A stretch of 64,000 bases of DNA from Paraconexibacter algicola (GCF_003044185.1 NZ_PYYB01000001.1:1550001-1614000), one strand, 5' to 3'; positions 1-8,478 are shown, counted from the stretch's first letter. Made by a program: numbers and translations. Notes: generated by a model from the sequence alone, not told the origin.

Positions 1-2
1 AC

Positions 3-848
3 CGCTGGGCGCTCGGCCTCAGCGTGCAGCACGCCGCGCGCCTGGCCGCCCGCGCGCCGCTGGCCGCCGCGAAGCTCGCGTTCGGCGGCGCGACGGCGGT
101 GAGCCGTCCGGCGCGCACCGTCGGCGGCGTGCGCACCACCGCGACCGCCGTCGACCGCCTGGTGTCCGGCGCGCCCGGCCGCCCCTCCACCCTCCTGCGC
201 GGTCGCGGCGCCGCCCGGCAGTTCCGCTTCCTCGAGCTCGCGACCGCCGACCTGCGCGCGGCGGCGGACCGCAACGGCGCCTCGCTGGGGGACGTCTTCC
301 TCGCGGGCGCGCTGGGCGGCGTCGCCCGCTACGCGGCCGACCGTGGCGAGCAGCTCGGGGACATCCCGGTCGCCGTGCCGACCGGCGTCCACCTCGCGGG
401 CGCGACGATGAACCGCCTCGCCCGTGCCCGCATCGCGGGTCCCGCGGGCGTGCTCGACCCGACCGAGCGGATCCGCGTCGCGGGCCTCCGCGCGCGCGAG
501 GTCTGGGAGGCGCCGCCGGTCGACCTCCTGCGCGCCACCGCCGCCGTCCTCAGCCGCGCGCCGACGCCGCTGCTCGAGCGCATCGCCGGCGGCTTCACGC
601 GCGCGTGCGACCTGCAGTGCTTCACGTTCCGCGGGCTGGACCGCGAGGCGTACGTCGCGGGCGCGAAGGTCGAGTCGATGGCGGTCTTCGGCCCGACCGC
701 GGGCGCGGCGGTCACGATGACGATCACCTCGCACGGCGAGCGCTGCGGCATCGGCCTCACCTCGGACTCCGCGGCGGTGACGGATCCCGACGGGCTGCGC
801 GATGCGACCGCGGACGCGTTCGACGAGCTGCTCGCGGCCCACCGGTGA
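3..848 (+). CDS. Wax ester synthase/diacylglycerol acyltransferase (WS/DGAT), 3' part
   Basis: C-terminal part of a WS/DGAT-family acyltransferase; the frame is open to the left edge, so the N-terminal half, with the HHxxxDG catalytic motif, lies outside the window. The visible 275 or so residues resemble the WS/DGAT C-terminal domain: a hydrophobic Ala-rich linker, then a stretch around LGDVFLAGALGGVARY, a PTGVH segment, and near the end AVFGPTAGAAVTMTITSHGERCGIGL, which matches the family's typical G-P-x-x-x-x-A-x-x-x-x-x-x-S-Y/H-x-G pattern. These enzymes esterify acyl-CoA with fatty alcohols or diacylglycerol to make storage lipid. The P450 downstream (60 bp away, same strand) may be in the same unit. 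Family call is from recalled patterns; the missing catalytic half cannot be checked. Confidence 0.7.
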   Translation, partial: RWALGLSVQHAARLAARAPLAAAKLAFGGATAVSRPARTVGGVRTTATAVDRLVSGAPGRPSTLLRGRGAARQFRFLELATADLRAAADRNGASLGDVFLAGALGGVARYAADRGEQLGDIPVAVPTGVHLAGATMNRLARARIAGPAGVLDPTERIRVAGLRAREVWEAPPVDLLRATAAVLSRAPTPLLERIAGGFTRACDLQCFTFRGLDREAYVAGAKVESMAVFGPTAGAAVTMTITSHGERCGIGLTSDSAAVTDPDGLRDATADAFDELLAAHR

Positions 849-908
849 GGGAGGCGCAGTACCCCTCGGGGGGAGGACACGCCCCGACGGTCCTGATCTG
901 CTGGCCCC

Positions 909-2177
909 ATGGCCACAGCACGTGTCGAGCACGACATCTCCAGCTTCGGGTTCTGGCGGGACCTGACCTTCGACCAGCGCGAGGAGACCTTCGCGAAGCT
1001 CCGCGCCGAGTCGCCGATCTCCCGGCACCGTCCGCTGGAGTCGCACCTCCTGGAGCCGGAGGAGGGCGCCCGCGACTTCTGGGGCATCAACACCCACGAG
1101 CTGATCCAGAAGGCCTCGCGCGACACGAAGACGTTCAGCTCCGCGAGCGGCATCTTCATGGAGGACTTCCCCGACGTCGTCATCCAGGGGTCGCTGTCGT
1201 TCATCGTCACCGACGCGCCGCGCCACAAGGAGCTGCGCGGGATCGTCTGGTCGGCGTTCACCCCGGGCAACATGCGCAAGCTCGAGCACGACATCGCCGC
1301 GCAGGCGAAGCAGATCGTCGACGAGATCGCGCCCCTCGGCGAGGCGGACCTGGCGACCACGCTGTGCAAGCAGCTTCCCGGCCGCCTGTTCGCGAACCTG
1401 TTCGGCATCCCGCCCGGGGATCTGCGCGAGGAGGTCATGCAGTGCGCCGAGGACATGGCGTCCTGGTCCGACGAGGAGCTGCGCGACGGCAAGGAGGCGA
1501 TCGAGCTGTTCGGCGACGCCGCGTTCCGCCTCAACGACATCGCGCTCGACGCGATCGCCGCGCGGCGCGAGAACCCGCAGGACGACCTGCTCACCTGGGT
1601 CTGCCAGGCGCAGACCGAGGACGGCACGCTCGAGGACTGGGAGGTCGGCTCGTTCTTCGCGCTGCTCTCCGCGGCGGCGAACGACACGACCCGCCACACG
1701 ATCGCCCACACGATCTGGAACTTCGAGCGGTTCCCGGAGCAGAAGCAGCTGTGGCAGGCGAACCTCACCGACGCGACGCTCGGCGAGCAGCTCGCCGAGG
1801 AGGCGGTCCGCTACGCCACGCCGCTGCTGCACTTCCGCCGCACGGTCACGCAGGACGTCGAGTTCGGCGGCGTGGAGATGAAGGCCGGTGACAAGGTCGC
1901 GCTCTGGTACTGCTCGGGCAACCGCGACGAGCAGGTCTTCGACCGGCCGATGGAGTTCGACATCACCCGTGAGGTCAACCGCCACGTCGGCTTCGGCGGC
2001 GGCGGCCCGCACTACTGCATGGGCGCGGCGCTGGCCCGCCTGACGCTGCGCTCGATCTTCCGCGAGATCTACTCGCGGATGCCGGACATCCGCGTGGTGG
2101 GGACGCCGCGGTTCCTCGACGCGAACGTCGTGCACGGCGTCAAGGAGCTGCGGGCGGAGTGGACCCCGGAGCGCTGA
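909..2177 (+). CDS. Cytochrome P450 (CYP125/CYP142-like class)
   Basis: A 422-residue soluble bacterial P450. The heme-binding loop FGGGGPHYCMG is complete, with the axial Cys at about residue 370. The K-helix ExxR is EEAVR at about 297-301. The I-helix proton-relay motif is AANDTT near residue 254, with Ala where most P450s have Gly but with the acid-Thr pair intact. Overall layout and the FGGGGPHYCMGAALAR loop recall the actinobacterial group that hydroxylates sterol side chains and other branched lipids, but substrate cannot be read from sequence. No ferredoxin or reductase gene is adjacent, so electrons must come from elsewhere. A strong hairpin follows the stop codon. Confidence 0.93.
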   Translation: MATARVEHDISSFGFWRDLTFDQREETFAKLRAESPISRHRPLESHLLEPEEGARDFWGINTHELIQKASRDTKTFSSASGIFMEDFPDVVIQGSLSFIVTDAPRHKELRGIVWSAFTPGNMRKLEHDIAAQAKQIVDEIAPLGEADLATTLCKQLPGRLFANLFGIPPGDLREEVMQCAEDMASWSDEELRDGKEAIELFGDAAFRLNDIALDAIAARRENPQDDLLTWVCQAQTEDGTLEDWEVGSFFALLSAAANDTTRHTIAHTIWNFERFPEQKQLWQANLTDATLGEQLAEEAVRYATPLLHFRRTVTQDVEFGGVEMKAGDKVALWYCSGNRDEQVFDRPMEFDITREVNRHVGFGGGGPHYCMGAALARLTLRSIFREIYSRMPDIRVVGTPRFLDANVVHGVKELRAEWTPER

Positions 2178-2186
2178 CGCGCCGGT

Positions 2187-2215
2187 CGCCGGGCGTCTGA
2201 GCGTGACGCCCGGCG
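2187..2215 (+). terminator. Intrinsic-type hairpin after the P450 gene
   Basis: Perfect 11-bp inverted repeat (GCCGGGCGTC pairing with GACGCCCGGC plus one flanking C-G) with a 7-base loop, starting 10 bases after the P450 stop. There is no U-tract, as is common in very GC-rich actinobacteria. It separates the P450 from the promoter of the next gene. Confidence 0.6.
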
Positions 2216-2230
2216 GGTAGCCTGGGAGCG

Positions 2231-3343
2231 GTGAACGCCCCGTCCCTGCGCCTCGGTTCGCGCGCGCTGCCCTGGACCGACGTCGTGCCGGTGGTGGCCG
2301 CGATCGCGGCCGCCGTCACGTTCGGCAGCAAGCCGGGGACGCTCGTGCTCGTCCTCGCCGGCCTGCTGCTCGGCGCCGCGGTGCTCTCCGCCGTGCACCA
2401 CGCGGAGGTCGTCGCGCACCGGGTCGGCGAGCCGTTCGGGTCGCTGGTCCTGGCCGTCGCGGTCACGGTCATCGAGGTCGCGCTGATCGTCACGCTGATG
2501 ATCAGCGGCGGCGACGAGACGTCCACGCTCGCCCGCGACACCGTGTTCGCCGCGGCGATGATCACCATCAACGGGATCCTCGGTCTGTCCGTCCTCGTGG
2601 GCGCGCTGAAGCACCGCACCGCGTCGTTCAACGCGGAGGGGACGGCGACCGCGCTCGCCACCGTCGCGACGCTCGCGACGCTCTGCCTGGTGCTGCCGAC
2701 CTTCACCGAGGCGGAGTCCGGACCGGAGTTCTCGTCCTCGCAGCTGGCGTTCGCCGCGGTCGCGAGCCTGGCCGTCTACGGGCTGTTCGTGTTCGTGCAG
2801 ACCGTGCGCCATCGCGACTACTTCCTGCCCGGGGACGGGGACGGCGTCGTCGCGGACGACGACGGCGATCACGCCGCCCCGCCGTCGGACCGCGAGGCGC
2901 TGCGCAGCCTGGGCCTGCTCGTCCTCGCCCTGGTGGCGGTCGTCGGACTCGCGAAGCTCGAGTCGTCGGCGATCGAGGACCTCGTGTCGAGCATCGGCGC
3001 GCCGCAGTCGGCGGTCGGCGTCGTGATCGCGCTCGTGGTGCTGCTGCCCGAGACGCTCGCCGCCTACCGCAACGCGGCGCGGGGTCGGGTGCAGACGTCG
3101 CTGAACCTCGCGCTCGGCTCGGCGATGGCGAGCATCGGCCTGACGATCCCGGCGATCGCGATCGCGTCGATCTGGCTCGACGGGCCGCTGCTGCTCGGGC
3201 TCGGCTCGACCGAGATCGTGCTGCTGACGATCTCGGTCGTCGTCGGCGCCCTGACCGTGCTGCCCGGGCGCGCGACCGTGCAGGAGGGCGCCCTGCACCT
3301 CGTGCTGTTCAGCGTCTTCCTGTTCCTGGCCCTCGTGCCGTAG
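2231..3343 (+). CDS. Calcium/proton antiporter, CaCA superfamily (ChaA-like)
   Basis: A 370-residue polytopic membrane protein with about ten or eleven hydrophobic segments. It carries the two inverted alpha-repeats of the cation/Ca2+ exchanger superfamily: the first around GEPFGSLVLAVAVTVIEVA with a membrane-embedded Glu, the second around LLPETLAAYRNAARGR followed by TSLNLALGSAMASIGLTIP. The second repeat is close to the ChaA/YrbG-type pattern as I remember it. A charged loop rich in Asp (DGDGVVADDDGDHAA) lies between the halves and could bind cation. Likely role is export of Ca2+ (or Na+/K+) in exchange for H+ at the cytoplasmic membrane. The GTG start is chosen because TAGCCT, a -10-like hexamer, ends 7 bases upstream, the leaderless spacing seen repeatedly in this window. 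Confidence 0.88.
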   Translation: MNAPSLRLGSRALPWTDVVPVVAAIAAAVTFGSKPGTLVLVLAGLLLGAAVLSAVHHAEVVAHRVGEPFGSLVLAVAVTVIEVALIVTLMISGGDETSTLARDTVFAAAMITINGILGLSVLVGALKHRTASFNAEGTATALATVATLATLCLVLPTFTEAESGPEFSSSQLAFAAVASLAVYGLFVFVQTVRHRDYFLPGDGDGVVADDDGDHAAPPSDREALRSLGLLVLALVAVVGLAKLESSAIEDLVSSIGAPQSAVGVVIALVVLLPETLAAYRNAARGRVQTSLNLALGSAMASIGLTIPAIAIASIWLDGPLLLGLGSTEIVLLTISVVVGALTVLPGRATVQEGALHLVLFSVFLFLALVP

Positions 3344-3377
3344 CGGGGCGGCGGCCCGCCGTCGGGCGCTGCGCCGG

Positions 3378-3749
3378 TCAGGCGACGCGGCCGGCCTGCG
3401 CCCACTCGGCGGCGCGGGACCGCGGCCGGCCGATCTGCGCGCGCTCGCCGTCGTCGAGGATCGGGCGCTGCAGCAGCGACGGGTGCTCCACGAGCGTGGC
3501 GACGACCTGCTCGGCGTCCCAGCCGTCGGCCTCCAGGCCGAGCTTCTTGTAGGTCGCGTCGCGCCGGATCAGCGCGTCGACCGGGTCGCCGACGAGCCGC
3601 GTCGCGAGGGAGCGCAGCTCGTCCTCGTCCAGGCGCTCCTTGACGAGCAGGTACTTGCGGACGGTCACCTCGTGCCCGGCGTCCTCGAGCGCGTCGAGCG
3701 CGTGGACCGAGGTGGAGCAGTGCGGGTTGTGCAGGAGCGTCAGAGCCAT
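3378..3749 (-). CDS. ArsC/Spx-family thioredoxin-fold protein
   Basis: A 123-residue small protein of the ArsC/Spx/YffB family. It begins MALTLLHNPHCSTS, placing a single Cys at the usual ArsC catalytic position (residue 11), and has the conserved LLQRPILDDGERAQIGRP block that in arsenate reductases carries the Arg involved in oxyanion binding. The middle contains RRDATYKKLGL, the family's typical R-x-x-x-x-x-Y-K/R-x-L helix. It may be a glutaredoxin-coupled arsenate reductase or a redox protein of unknown substrate; no other ars genes are nearby. The ATG sits 23 bases from a 39-bp repeat shared with another promoter region in this window. Confidence 0.8.
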   Translation of the reverse strand: MALTLLHNPHCSTSVHALDALEDAGHEVTVRKYLLVKERLDEDELRSLATRLVGDPVDALIRRDATYKKLGLEADGWDAEQVVATLVEHPSLLQRPILDDGERAQIGRPRSRAAEWAQAGRVA

Positions 3750-3772
3750 GCCCGCAGTCTTCCACGGGCCGC

Positions 3773-3811
3773 GTGGACGGGAGATCCTTCCGGGAGGGAT
3801 CAGCGGTCCAC
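3773..3811. repeat. 39-bp interrupted palindrome, copy 1
   Basis: The element begins with GTGGAC and ends with GTCCAC, with an inner pair ATCCTTCC/GGGAGGGAT. A second copy of the same length lies at 17909-17947 and matches at about 29 of 39 positions by eye, with loop and arm-junction bases varying. Here it overlaps the last codons of rph and sits just upstream of the ArsC-like start. It could be an operator, a terminator between two minus-strand genes, or a small repeated intergenic element. Confidence 0.65.
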
Positions 3812-6199
3812 ACGACCGCCGTCGAGCACCTCGACGATCCCGTCCGTCCCGTGCACGCGGACCCGCGCGCCGTCGGGGATCCGCCGCGTCGCGCCGGCGA
3901 CGCCGACGACCGCGGGCAGCCCGTACTCGCGCGCCACGACCGCGCCGTGGGTCATCGCGCCGCCGACCTCGGTGACGAGCCCGGCGATCCCGACGAACAC
4001 CGGCGACCAGCTCGGATCGGTGTGCGCGGTGACGAGCACGTCGCCCGGCCCGAGCGCGACGCCGGTCGGGTCGAGCACCACGCGCGCCCGGCCCTCGACC
4101 GTGCCGCGCGAGACCGCCAGGCCCACGAGCGCCCCGGCGGGCACGCCGTCGCGGTGCAGCCGGCCGTGGAGCGCCTCGCCGGTGCTGAGGAGCACCCGCG
4201 GCGGTTCGAGCCGACGGTCGGCACGGTGCCGCCGCGCGCGCTCCTGCAGCAGTAGGTCGTCGACCGGTGCGCCGGTCCGCGCGGCGGTCTCGAGCTCGTC
4301 GAGCGTCAGCAGGGCGGCGTCGTCGGGCGCGCGCAGCACGCCGGCGTCCGTCAGCCGCGCCGCCTCGGCGAGCAGCAGCTCCCGGTAGCGGCCGAGCCGC
4401 CGGACGATCGCGTACTTCGGGTACTCGCGATACCCGGCGAACGTCCGCACCCGGTCGATCCGCAACGCGGTCTCGCGCGCGAGCCGCTCGCCGTCCGGTC
4501 GCTCGCGCAGCCGGGCGAGCACCTCGTCCCGGTAGGTGAGCGCGGTCAGCCGGCCCTCCTCGAAGCGGCGGTTGCCCGCCCCGTCCTCGGCGTGGCGCAC
4601 GTGGGCCAGCAGCGTCGGCGCGAGGGTCCACGGCCGCTCGCGCACGCGGGTGCGCGTCACGTCGATCTCCCCGCTGCAGCGCATGCCGTAGCGGTCGAGC
4701 CACTCCTCCAGCGCCCGCCGGACCTCCGGCCCGCCCGGCACCGCGTCGAGCCGCCCCAGGAACGTCCGGTCGGTCGCGGCGTCGAGGACCGCGCACGCCG
4801 CCGGGGACCGGCGGGCGACGTCGGCGACGTCCAGCAGCGCGAGGCCCATCTCGGAGGAGACGTTGCCGGCCACGGACCGGTTGAGGACGTCCCCGGCACC
4901 ACGCTCGCCCAGCCACCGCGCGAGGTGCTCGTCCAGCCATGCGGTGGCGTCCATCCCGGTCATGATCGCCCGGTGGGATCGGGGGTCGAACAGCGACGCC
5001 TTGAGCTGCGCGACGTCCTCGCGGATCGCGGCGACCACGGTCGGCCCGCCCGCCGCGCGCAGGCGCTCCGCGGACGCGGCCTCGTCCGCGTCGATCGCGT
5101 CGATCAGCTCCTGCACGATCGCCGGGTCGGCGGGGAGCGGCTCCGCGGCGGCCGGCAGCGGGACGGCGTCCTCGGGGTCACCGGGGAGGTCGGGGACCAG
5201 GCCGCTCGCGAGCACGGTGTCGAGCGCGTCGCCGAGCAGCGGGTCGTGCTCGGCGAGCGTCCGGTGGACGGAGCGTCCGGCCGGTGAGGCGAGGAGCGGC
5301 GCGACGTCGACGAACAGGCGGCCGCCCGCCTCGTGCATCACCGGCCGGGCCACGAGGCGCCACAGCGACCGGCCGAGCGGCGCCATCGCGTCGGTCATCA
5401 TCTGCTGGTGCCCGACGGACACGTAGACGTGCGGGTCGCCGTCGTCCGCACCGGCGGGCAGCGGGAACAGGGTCGTGATCGGCCGGGCCTGCACGAACGC
5501 GAACCCGTCCTCGTCCAGGCACCACTCGAGGTCCTGGGGGGCGCCGAGCGCGGCCTCGACGCGACGCCCGAGCGCGACGAGCTCCGCGACCTGCGGCGCG
5601 GGCAGGACGCCCTCGCCGCTGACGCTGCCGTCCCGCACCGTGTAGCCGTCCGGGGTGACCGTGCCGTCGACGAGCGCCTGGCCGAGTCCGGCGGTCGCCT
5701 CGACGCGCGCGACCCGCCGGTCACCGGTCACGGGGTCGGCGGTGAAGAGGACCCCGGAGACGCGCGCGTCGACCATGCGCTGCACGACGACGGCCATCGC
5801 GACCGGGGCGTCCGCGGCGACGTGTGCGGCGTACCTGGCCGCGTGGTCGTCGAGGCGGGACGCCCGCACGCGGTCGACGGCGGCGAGCACCGCGTCGACC
5901 CCGACCACCCCGAGGACCGAGGTGAACTGACCGGCGAACGAGGCGTCCGGCGCGTCCTCGACGGTCGCGCTGGACCGCACCGCGTACGCGGCGTCCGGGT
6001 CGACCGCCGCGGCGATCGCCGCGACCGCGGCGGGCGGCAGTCCGTCGGTGCCGTGGGTCGCCGCGGTCGTCACCACGAACCCGTCCGGCACCCGCACGCC
6101 GGCGATCCGGGCGAGCGCGCCGAGCTGCGCCGCCTTCCCTCCCACGGTCGCCCGCAGCGCCCCGTCGACCTCGTCCAGTGCCATGACCATGTCGTCCAC
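3800..6199 (-). CDS. rph: Rifampin phosphotransferase (rifamycin-inactivating dikinase)
   Basis: About 799 residues. Three-part dikinase layout: ATP-grasp domain at the N terminus (VGGKAAQLGALARIAGVRVP, YAVRSSATVEDAPDASFAGQ, then SGVLFTADPVTGD and DLEWCLDEDGFAFVQARPIT), a large middle domain, and a C-terminal swivelling domain whose GGAMTHGAVVAREYGLPAVV holds the phospho-His (about residue 751). The final block, including DVLVTAHTDPSWSP and GLVTEVGG, agrees closely with Listeria/actinomycete RPH as I recall it. The family transfers the beta-phosphate of ATP to rifamycins in the cytoplasm. At about 799 residues it is shorter than the roughly 867 of characterised enzymes; the gap falls in the ATP-grasp region after VTTAATHG. 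The GTG start is preferred over ATG at 6190 because a -10-like CATACT ends 8 bases upstream. A rifamycin-associated-element-like palindrome precedes it. Confidence 0.85.
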   Translation of the reverse strand: MDDMVMALDEVDGALRATVGGKAAQLGALARIAGVRVPDGFVVTTAATHGTDGLPPAAVAAIAAAVDPDAAYAVRSSATVEDAPDASFAGQFTSVLGVVGVDAVLAAVDRVRASRLDDHAARYAAHVAADAPVAMAVVVQRMVDARVSGVLFTADPVTGDRRVARVEATAGLGQALVDGTVTPDGYTVRDGSVSGEGVLPAPQVAELVALGRRVEAALGAPQDLEWCLDEDGFAFVQARPITTLFPLPAGADDGDPHVYVSVGHQQMMTDAMAPLGRSLWRLVARPVMHEAGGRLFVDVAPLLASPAGRSVHRTLAEHDPLLGDALDTVLASGLVPDLPGDPEDAVPLPAAAEPLPADPAIVQELIDAIDADEAASAERLRAAGGPTVVAAIREDVAQLKASLFDPRSHRAIMTGMDATAWLDEHLARWLGERGAGDVLNRSVAGNVSSEMGLALLDVADVARRSPAACAVLDAATDRTFLGRLDAVPGGPEVRRALEEWLDRYGMRCSGEIDVTRTRVRERPWTLAPTLLAHVRHAEDGAGNRRFEEGRLTALTYRDEVLARLRERPDGERLARETALRIDRVRTFAGYREYPKYAIVRRLGRYRELLLAEAARLTDAGVLRAPDDAALLTLDELETAARTGAPVDDLLLQERARRHRADRRLEPPRVLLSTGEALHGRLHRDGVPAGALVGLAVSRGTVEGRARVVLDPTGVALGPGDVLVTAHTDPSWSPVFVGIAGLVTEVGGAMTHGAVVAREYGLPAVVGVAGATRRIPDGARVRVHGTDGIVEVLDGGRVDR

Positions 6200-6207
6200 G
6201 GCGAGGC

Positions 6208-6247
6208 AGTATGGGACACACCCGGGGCCTTGAATCAAGCCCCCGGG
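6208..6247 (-). promoter_or_regulatory. rph promoter with rifamycin-associated-element (RAE)-like palindrome
   Basis: A palindrome centred on 6234 has 12-base arms (6221-6232 and 6236-6247) with one mismatched pair at 6228/6240. Its core GGGCCTTGAATCAAGCCCC (plus strand, 6225-6243) matches the 19-bp RAE I remember, GGGGCTTGCGGCAAGCCCC, in both half-sites except one base; the three central bases differ. On the minus strand TTGATT (6233-6238) lies inside the palindrome and CATACT (6208-6213) follows 19 bases later, giving a promoter whose -35 is within the element and whose transcript would start at or next to the GTG at 6199. RAEs control rifamycin-inducible resistance genes in other actinomycetes, so inducible control of rph is inferred. 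Confidence 0.7.
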
Positions 6248-6297
6248 GTGGCCATACTCTGGGTACGGAAGGGGTCCTGCGGGGCCCCGTTCGTCGT

Positions 6298-7281
6298 TCA
6301 GGGCACGGTCAGGACGAGCTTGCCGACGTGCTCGCGGCGCGCCATCCGCTCGTGCATCGCGGCGATCTCGTCGAGCGGTGCGACCGCGTCGATCGCCGGG
6401 CGCCAGTCCGGGGCCTGCGCGACGAGGGCGAGCAGCCCGTCGGCGTCGCGCGGCGATCCCATCGTCGTGCCGAGGATCGTCTGCTGGGCGAAGTAGAGGC
6501 GGCGCACGTCGACGTGCGCGTCGGCGGAGCCCGTGGCGCCGAACGTCACCAGCCGCCCGCCGTCGGCGAGCGCGGTGAGCGCCTCCGGCCACGTGGAGCC
6601 CACCGAGTCGACCACGACGTCGACCCCGACCCCGCCGGCCATCTCGCGGACCGCGGCACCCCAGTGGGCCGACGTGTAGAGCACGCCGCCGTCGGCGCCC
6701 AGGCCGATCGCGCGCTCGAGCTTCGCCTCGGTCGAGGTCGTGACGAGCACGCGCGCCCCGGCCATCCGCGCCAGCGCGATCGCCATCGTCGCCACCCCGC
6801 CGCCGGCGCCGAGGACGAGCACGGTCTCCCCGGCGACGAGCCCGGCGCGCGCGAACAGGGCCCGGTACGCGGTCAGCCCGGCGAGCGGCAGGGCCGCCGC
6901 CTCGACGAACGACCAGCCGGCGGGCAGCGGGCGCACGTTCTCGGCGGGGAGCGCGACGAGCTCGGCGTGGGTGCCGTCGGTGCGGTCGCCGAGGATCTGG
7001 AACCCGGGCCCGGGGGCGCGCTCCGCCCCGCCCCAGAACAGGGACGGCAGGACGAGGACCTGCTCGCCGGTGTCGGCCCGCACGCCCGCGCCGTCGGAGC
7101 CGGGCACGCGCGGGAGCGGCACGTCGTAGACGCCCTGGCGCAGCAGCACGTCGTGCCAGTTCAGCGCGCACGCGTGGAGCCGCACGAGCACCCAGCCGTC
7201 CGGGACGACCGGGTCCGGGACGCCGTCGTGGACCCGCAGGACCGCGGGCTCGCCGAACTCCTGCAGGACGACCGCGCGCAC
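6298..7281 (-). CDS. Zinc-independent MDR oxidoreductase (quinone oxidoreductase-like)
   Basis: A 327-residue medium-chain dehydrogenase/reductase. The N-terminal GroES-like half includes CALNWHDVLLRQG and VPGSDGAGV, and the Rossmann half has the nucleotide-binding stretch VLVLGAGGGVATMAIALARM. It lacks the cysteine cluster of structural-zinc alcohol dehydrogenases and the GHE catalytic-zinc motif, so it is probably an NADPH-dependent enone or quinone reductase of the QOR class. The C-terminal YFAQQTILGTTMGS segment is typical of that class. It follows the acyl-CoA dehydrogenase gene by 10 bases on the same strand and is probably co-transcribed with it. Substrate unknown. Confidence 0.88.
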   Translation of the reverse strand: MRAVVLQEFGEPAVLRVHDGVPDPVVPDGWVLVRLHACALNWHDVLLRQGVYDVPLPRVPGSDGAGVRADTGEQVLVLPSLFWGGAERAPGPGFQILGDRTDGTHAELVALPAENVRPLPAGWSFVEAAALPLAGLTAYRALFARAGLVAGETVLVLGAGGGVATMAIALARMAGARVLVTTSTEAKLERAIGLGADGGVLYTSAHWGAAVREMAGGVGVDVVVDSVGSTWPEALTALADGGRLVTFGATGSADAHVDVRRLYFAQQTILGTTMGSPRDADGLLALVAQAPDWRPAIDAVAPLDEIAAMHERMARREHVGKLVLTVP

Positions 7282-7291
7282 GGCCGGGAGC

Positions 7292-8458
7292 CTACGCGCG
7301 CGGCAGGCGCAGGACGCGCTCGGCGACGATGTTCTTCTGGATGAACGTCGTGCCGCCCGCGATCGCGGTGCCGCGCGCCTGGTAGGCGAGCTTCAGCCAG
7401 CGCGCGGCCTGCGCGTCGTCGGCGTCGTAGGGGTCGAGCTGCCCGGCGAGCCCGTGCCGCGCGGTGGCGAAGTCGGCCATGTCCTCCAGCAGCGGCCCGC
7501 TGAGCAGCTTGCCGAGCGAGGACGCGGGGCCGGGCGTGCCGGAGGCCATGGCGCTGAGCGCGCGCAGCCCGTTGAGGCGGTAGACCCGGGTGCGGACGTG
7601 CAGGTCGGCCATGGTGCGGCGCACGAACGGGTCGTCCCCGGTGCCGGAGGCGCGGATCTCGGCGACGAGGTCGTCGAACAGCCGCTGCATGTTCACGCGG
7701 CCGGTGGCGAGGATCACGCGCTCGTACCCGAGGGTCGCCATCGCGATCTTCCAGCCGCCGTCGACGGGACCGAGGACGAGGTCGTCGGGGACGAACGCGT
7801 CGTCGAGGAACACCTCGTTGAACTCGGGCTCGCCGAGGATGTGGCGCAGGCCGCGGACGGTGACGCCGTCCTGACGCATGGGCAGCAGGAAGTAGGTGAT
7901 GCCGCCGTGGCGGGACCCGGGCGGCCCGGTGCGCGCGAGCAGCATGCCGTGGTCGGCGATCTGGGCGCGGCTGGTCCACACCTTCTGGCCGCTGATCCGC
8001 CAGCCGCCGGCGGCCTCGTCGCGCACGGCGCGGGCCTCCAGCGCGGCGAGGTCGGAGCCGGCGCCGGGCTCGCTGAAGAGCTGGCACCAGACGGAGTCGC
8101 CGCGCAGGATCGGGCGCAGGAAGCGCTCGCGCTGCGCGTCGGTGCCGAAGTCGATGAGCGTCGGGCCGCAGAGGTTCTCGCCGAGGATGTTGAGCCGGTC
8201 GGGCGCGCCGGCGCGGTCGTACTCCTCGAGGAAGATCGCCTGCTGCACGAGCGTGGCCTCCTGGCCGCCGTGTGCCGCCGACCACGACAGGCCCGCGTAG
8301 CCGCCGTCGGCGAGCGTCCGCTGCCAGCCCTGCCAGTACGGGAGGCGCTCCTCCATCGTGGCCGGCTCGGGACCGGGGAGGGCGGCGACGGCCTGCTCGA
8401 GGAACGCGCGGACGGTGGCGCGGTACGCGGCGTCCTGCGGGCTGTCGCGGAAGTCCAT
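7292..8458 (-). CDS. Acyl-CoA dehydrogenase, FadE type
   Basis: 388 residues, the normal length. N-terminal helical domain (MDFRDSPQDAAYRATVRAF), FAD-binding middle domain with LFSEPGAGSDLA and WRISGQKVWTSRAQIADH, and a C-terminal helical domain ending GGTTFIQKNIVAERVLRLPR. The usual Glu of the C-terminal GT motif is absent (GGTTFIQ); LGYERVILA on helix G supplies a possible IVD/LCAD-type base. The ATG at 8458 is chosen because TATGGT (8465-8470) lies 6 bases upstream. The palindromic operator at 8479-8496 sits where its -35 would be. This C-terminus resembles the catalytic partner of heteromeric steroid-type acyl-CoA dehydrogenases, and the promoter shares its operator with the base-less paralogue at 48932-49936. 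Confidence 0.9.
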   Translation of the reverse strand: MDFRDSPQDAAYRATVRAFLEQAVAALPGPEPATMEERLPYWQGWQRTLADGGYAGLSWSAAHGGQEATLVQQAIFLEEYDRAGAPDRLNILGENLCGPTLIDFGTDAQRERFLRPILRGDSVWCQLFSEPGAGSDLAALEARAVRDEAAGGWRISGQKVWTSRAQIADHGMLLARTGPPGSRHGGITYFLLPMRQDGVTVRGLRHILGEPEFNEVFLDDAFVPDDLVLGPVDGGWKIAMATLGYERVILATGRVNMQRLFDDLVAEIRASGTGDDPFVRRTMADLHVRTRVYRLNGLRALSAMASGTPGPASSLGKLLSGPLLEDMADFATARHGLAGQLDPYDADDAQAARWLKLAYQARGTAIAGGTTFIQKNIVAERVLRLPRA

Positions 8459-8478
8459 GACCCGACCATAGCGGATCT

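Noticed and set aside
329-3298. Long open frames on the minus strand opposite the WS/DGAT, P450 and antiporter genes, up to about 480 codons.
   Set aside because: Composition is Arg/Ser/Ala-rich with no recognisable domain, a product of high GC in the antisense frame of real genes.
4267-6496. Plus-strand open frames inside the rph gene.
   Set aside because: Antisense shadows; rph motifs on the minus strand are continuous through this region.
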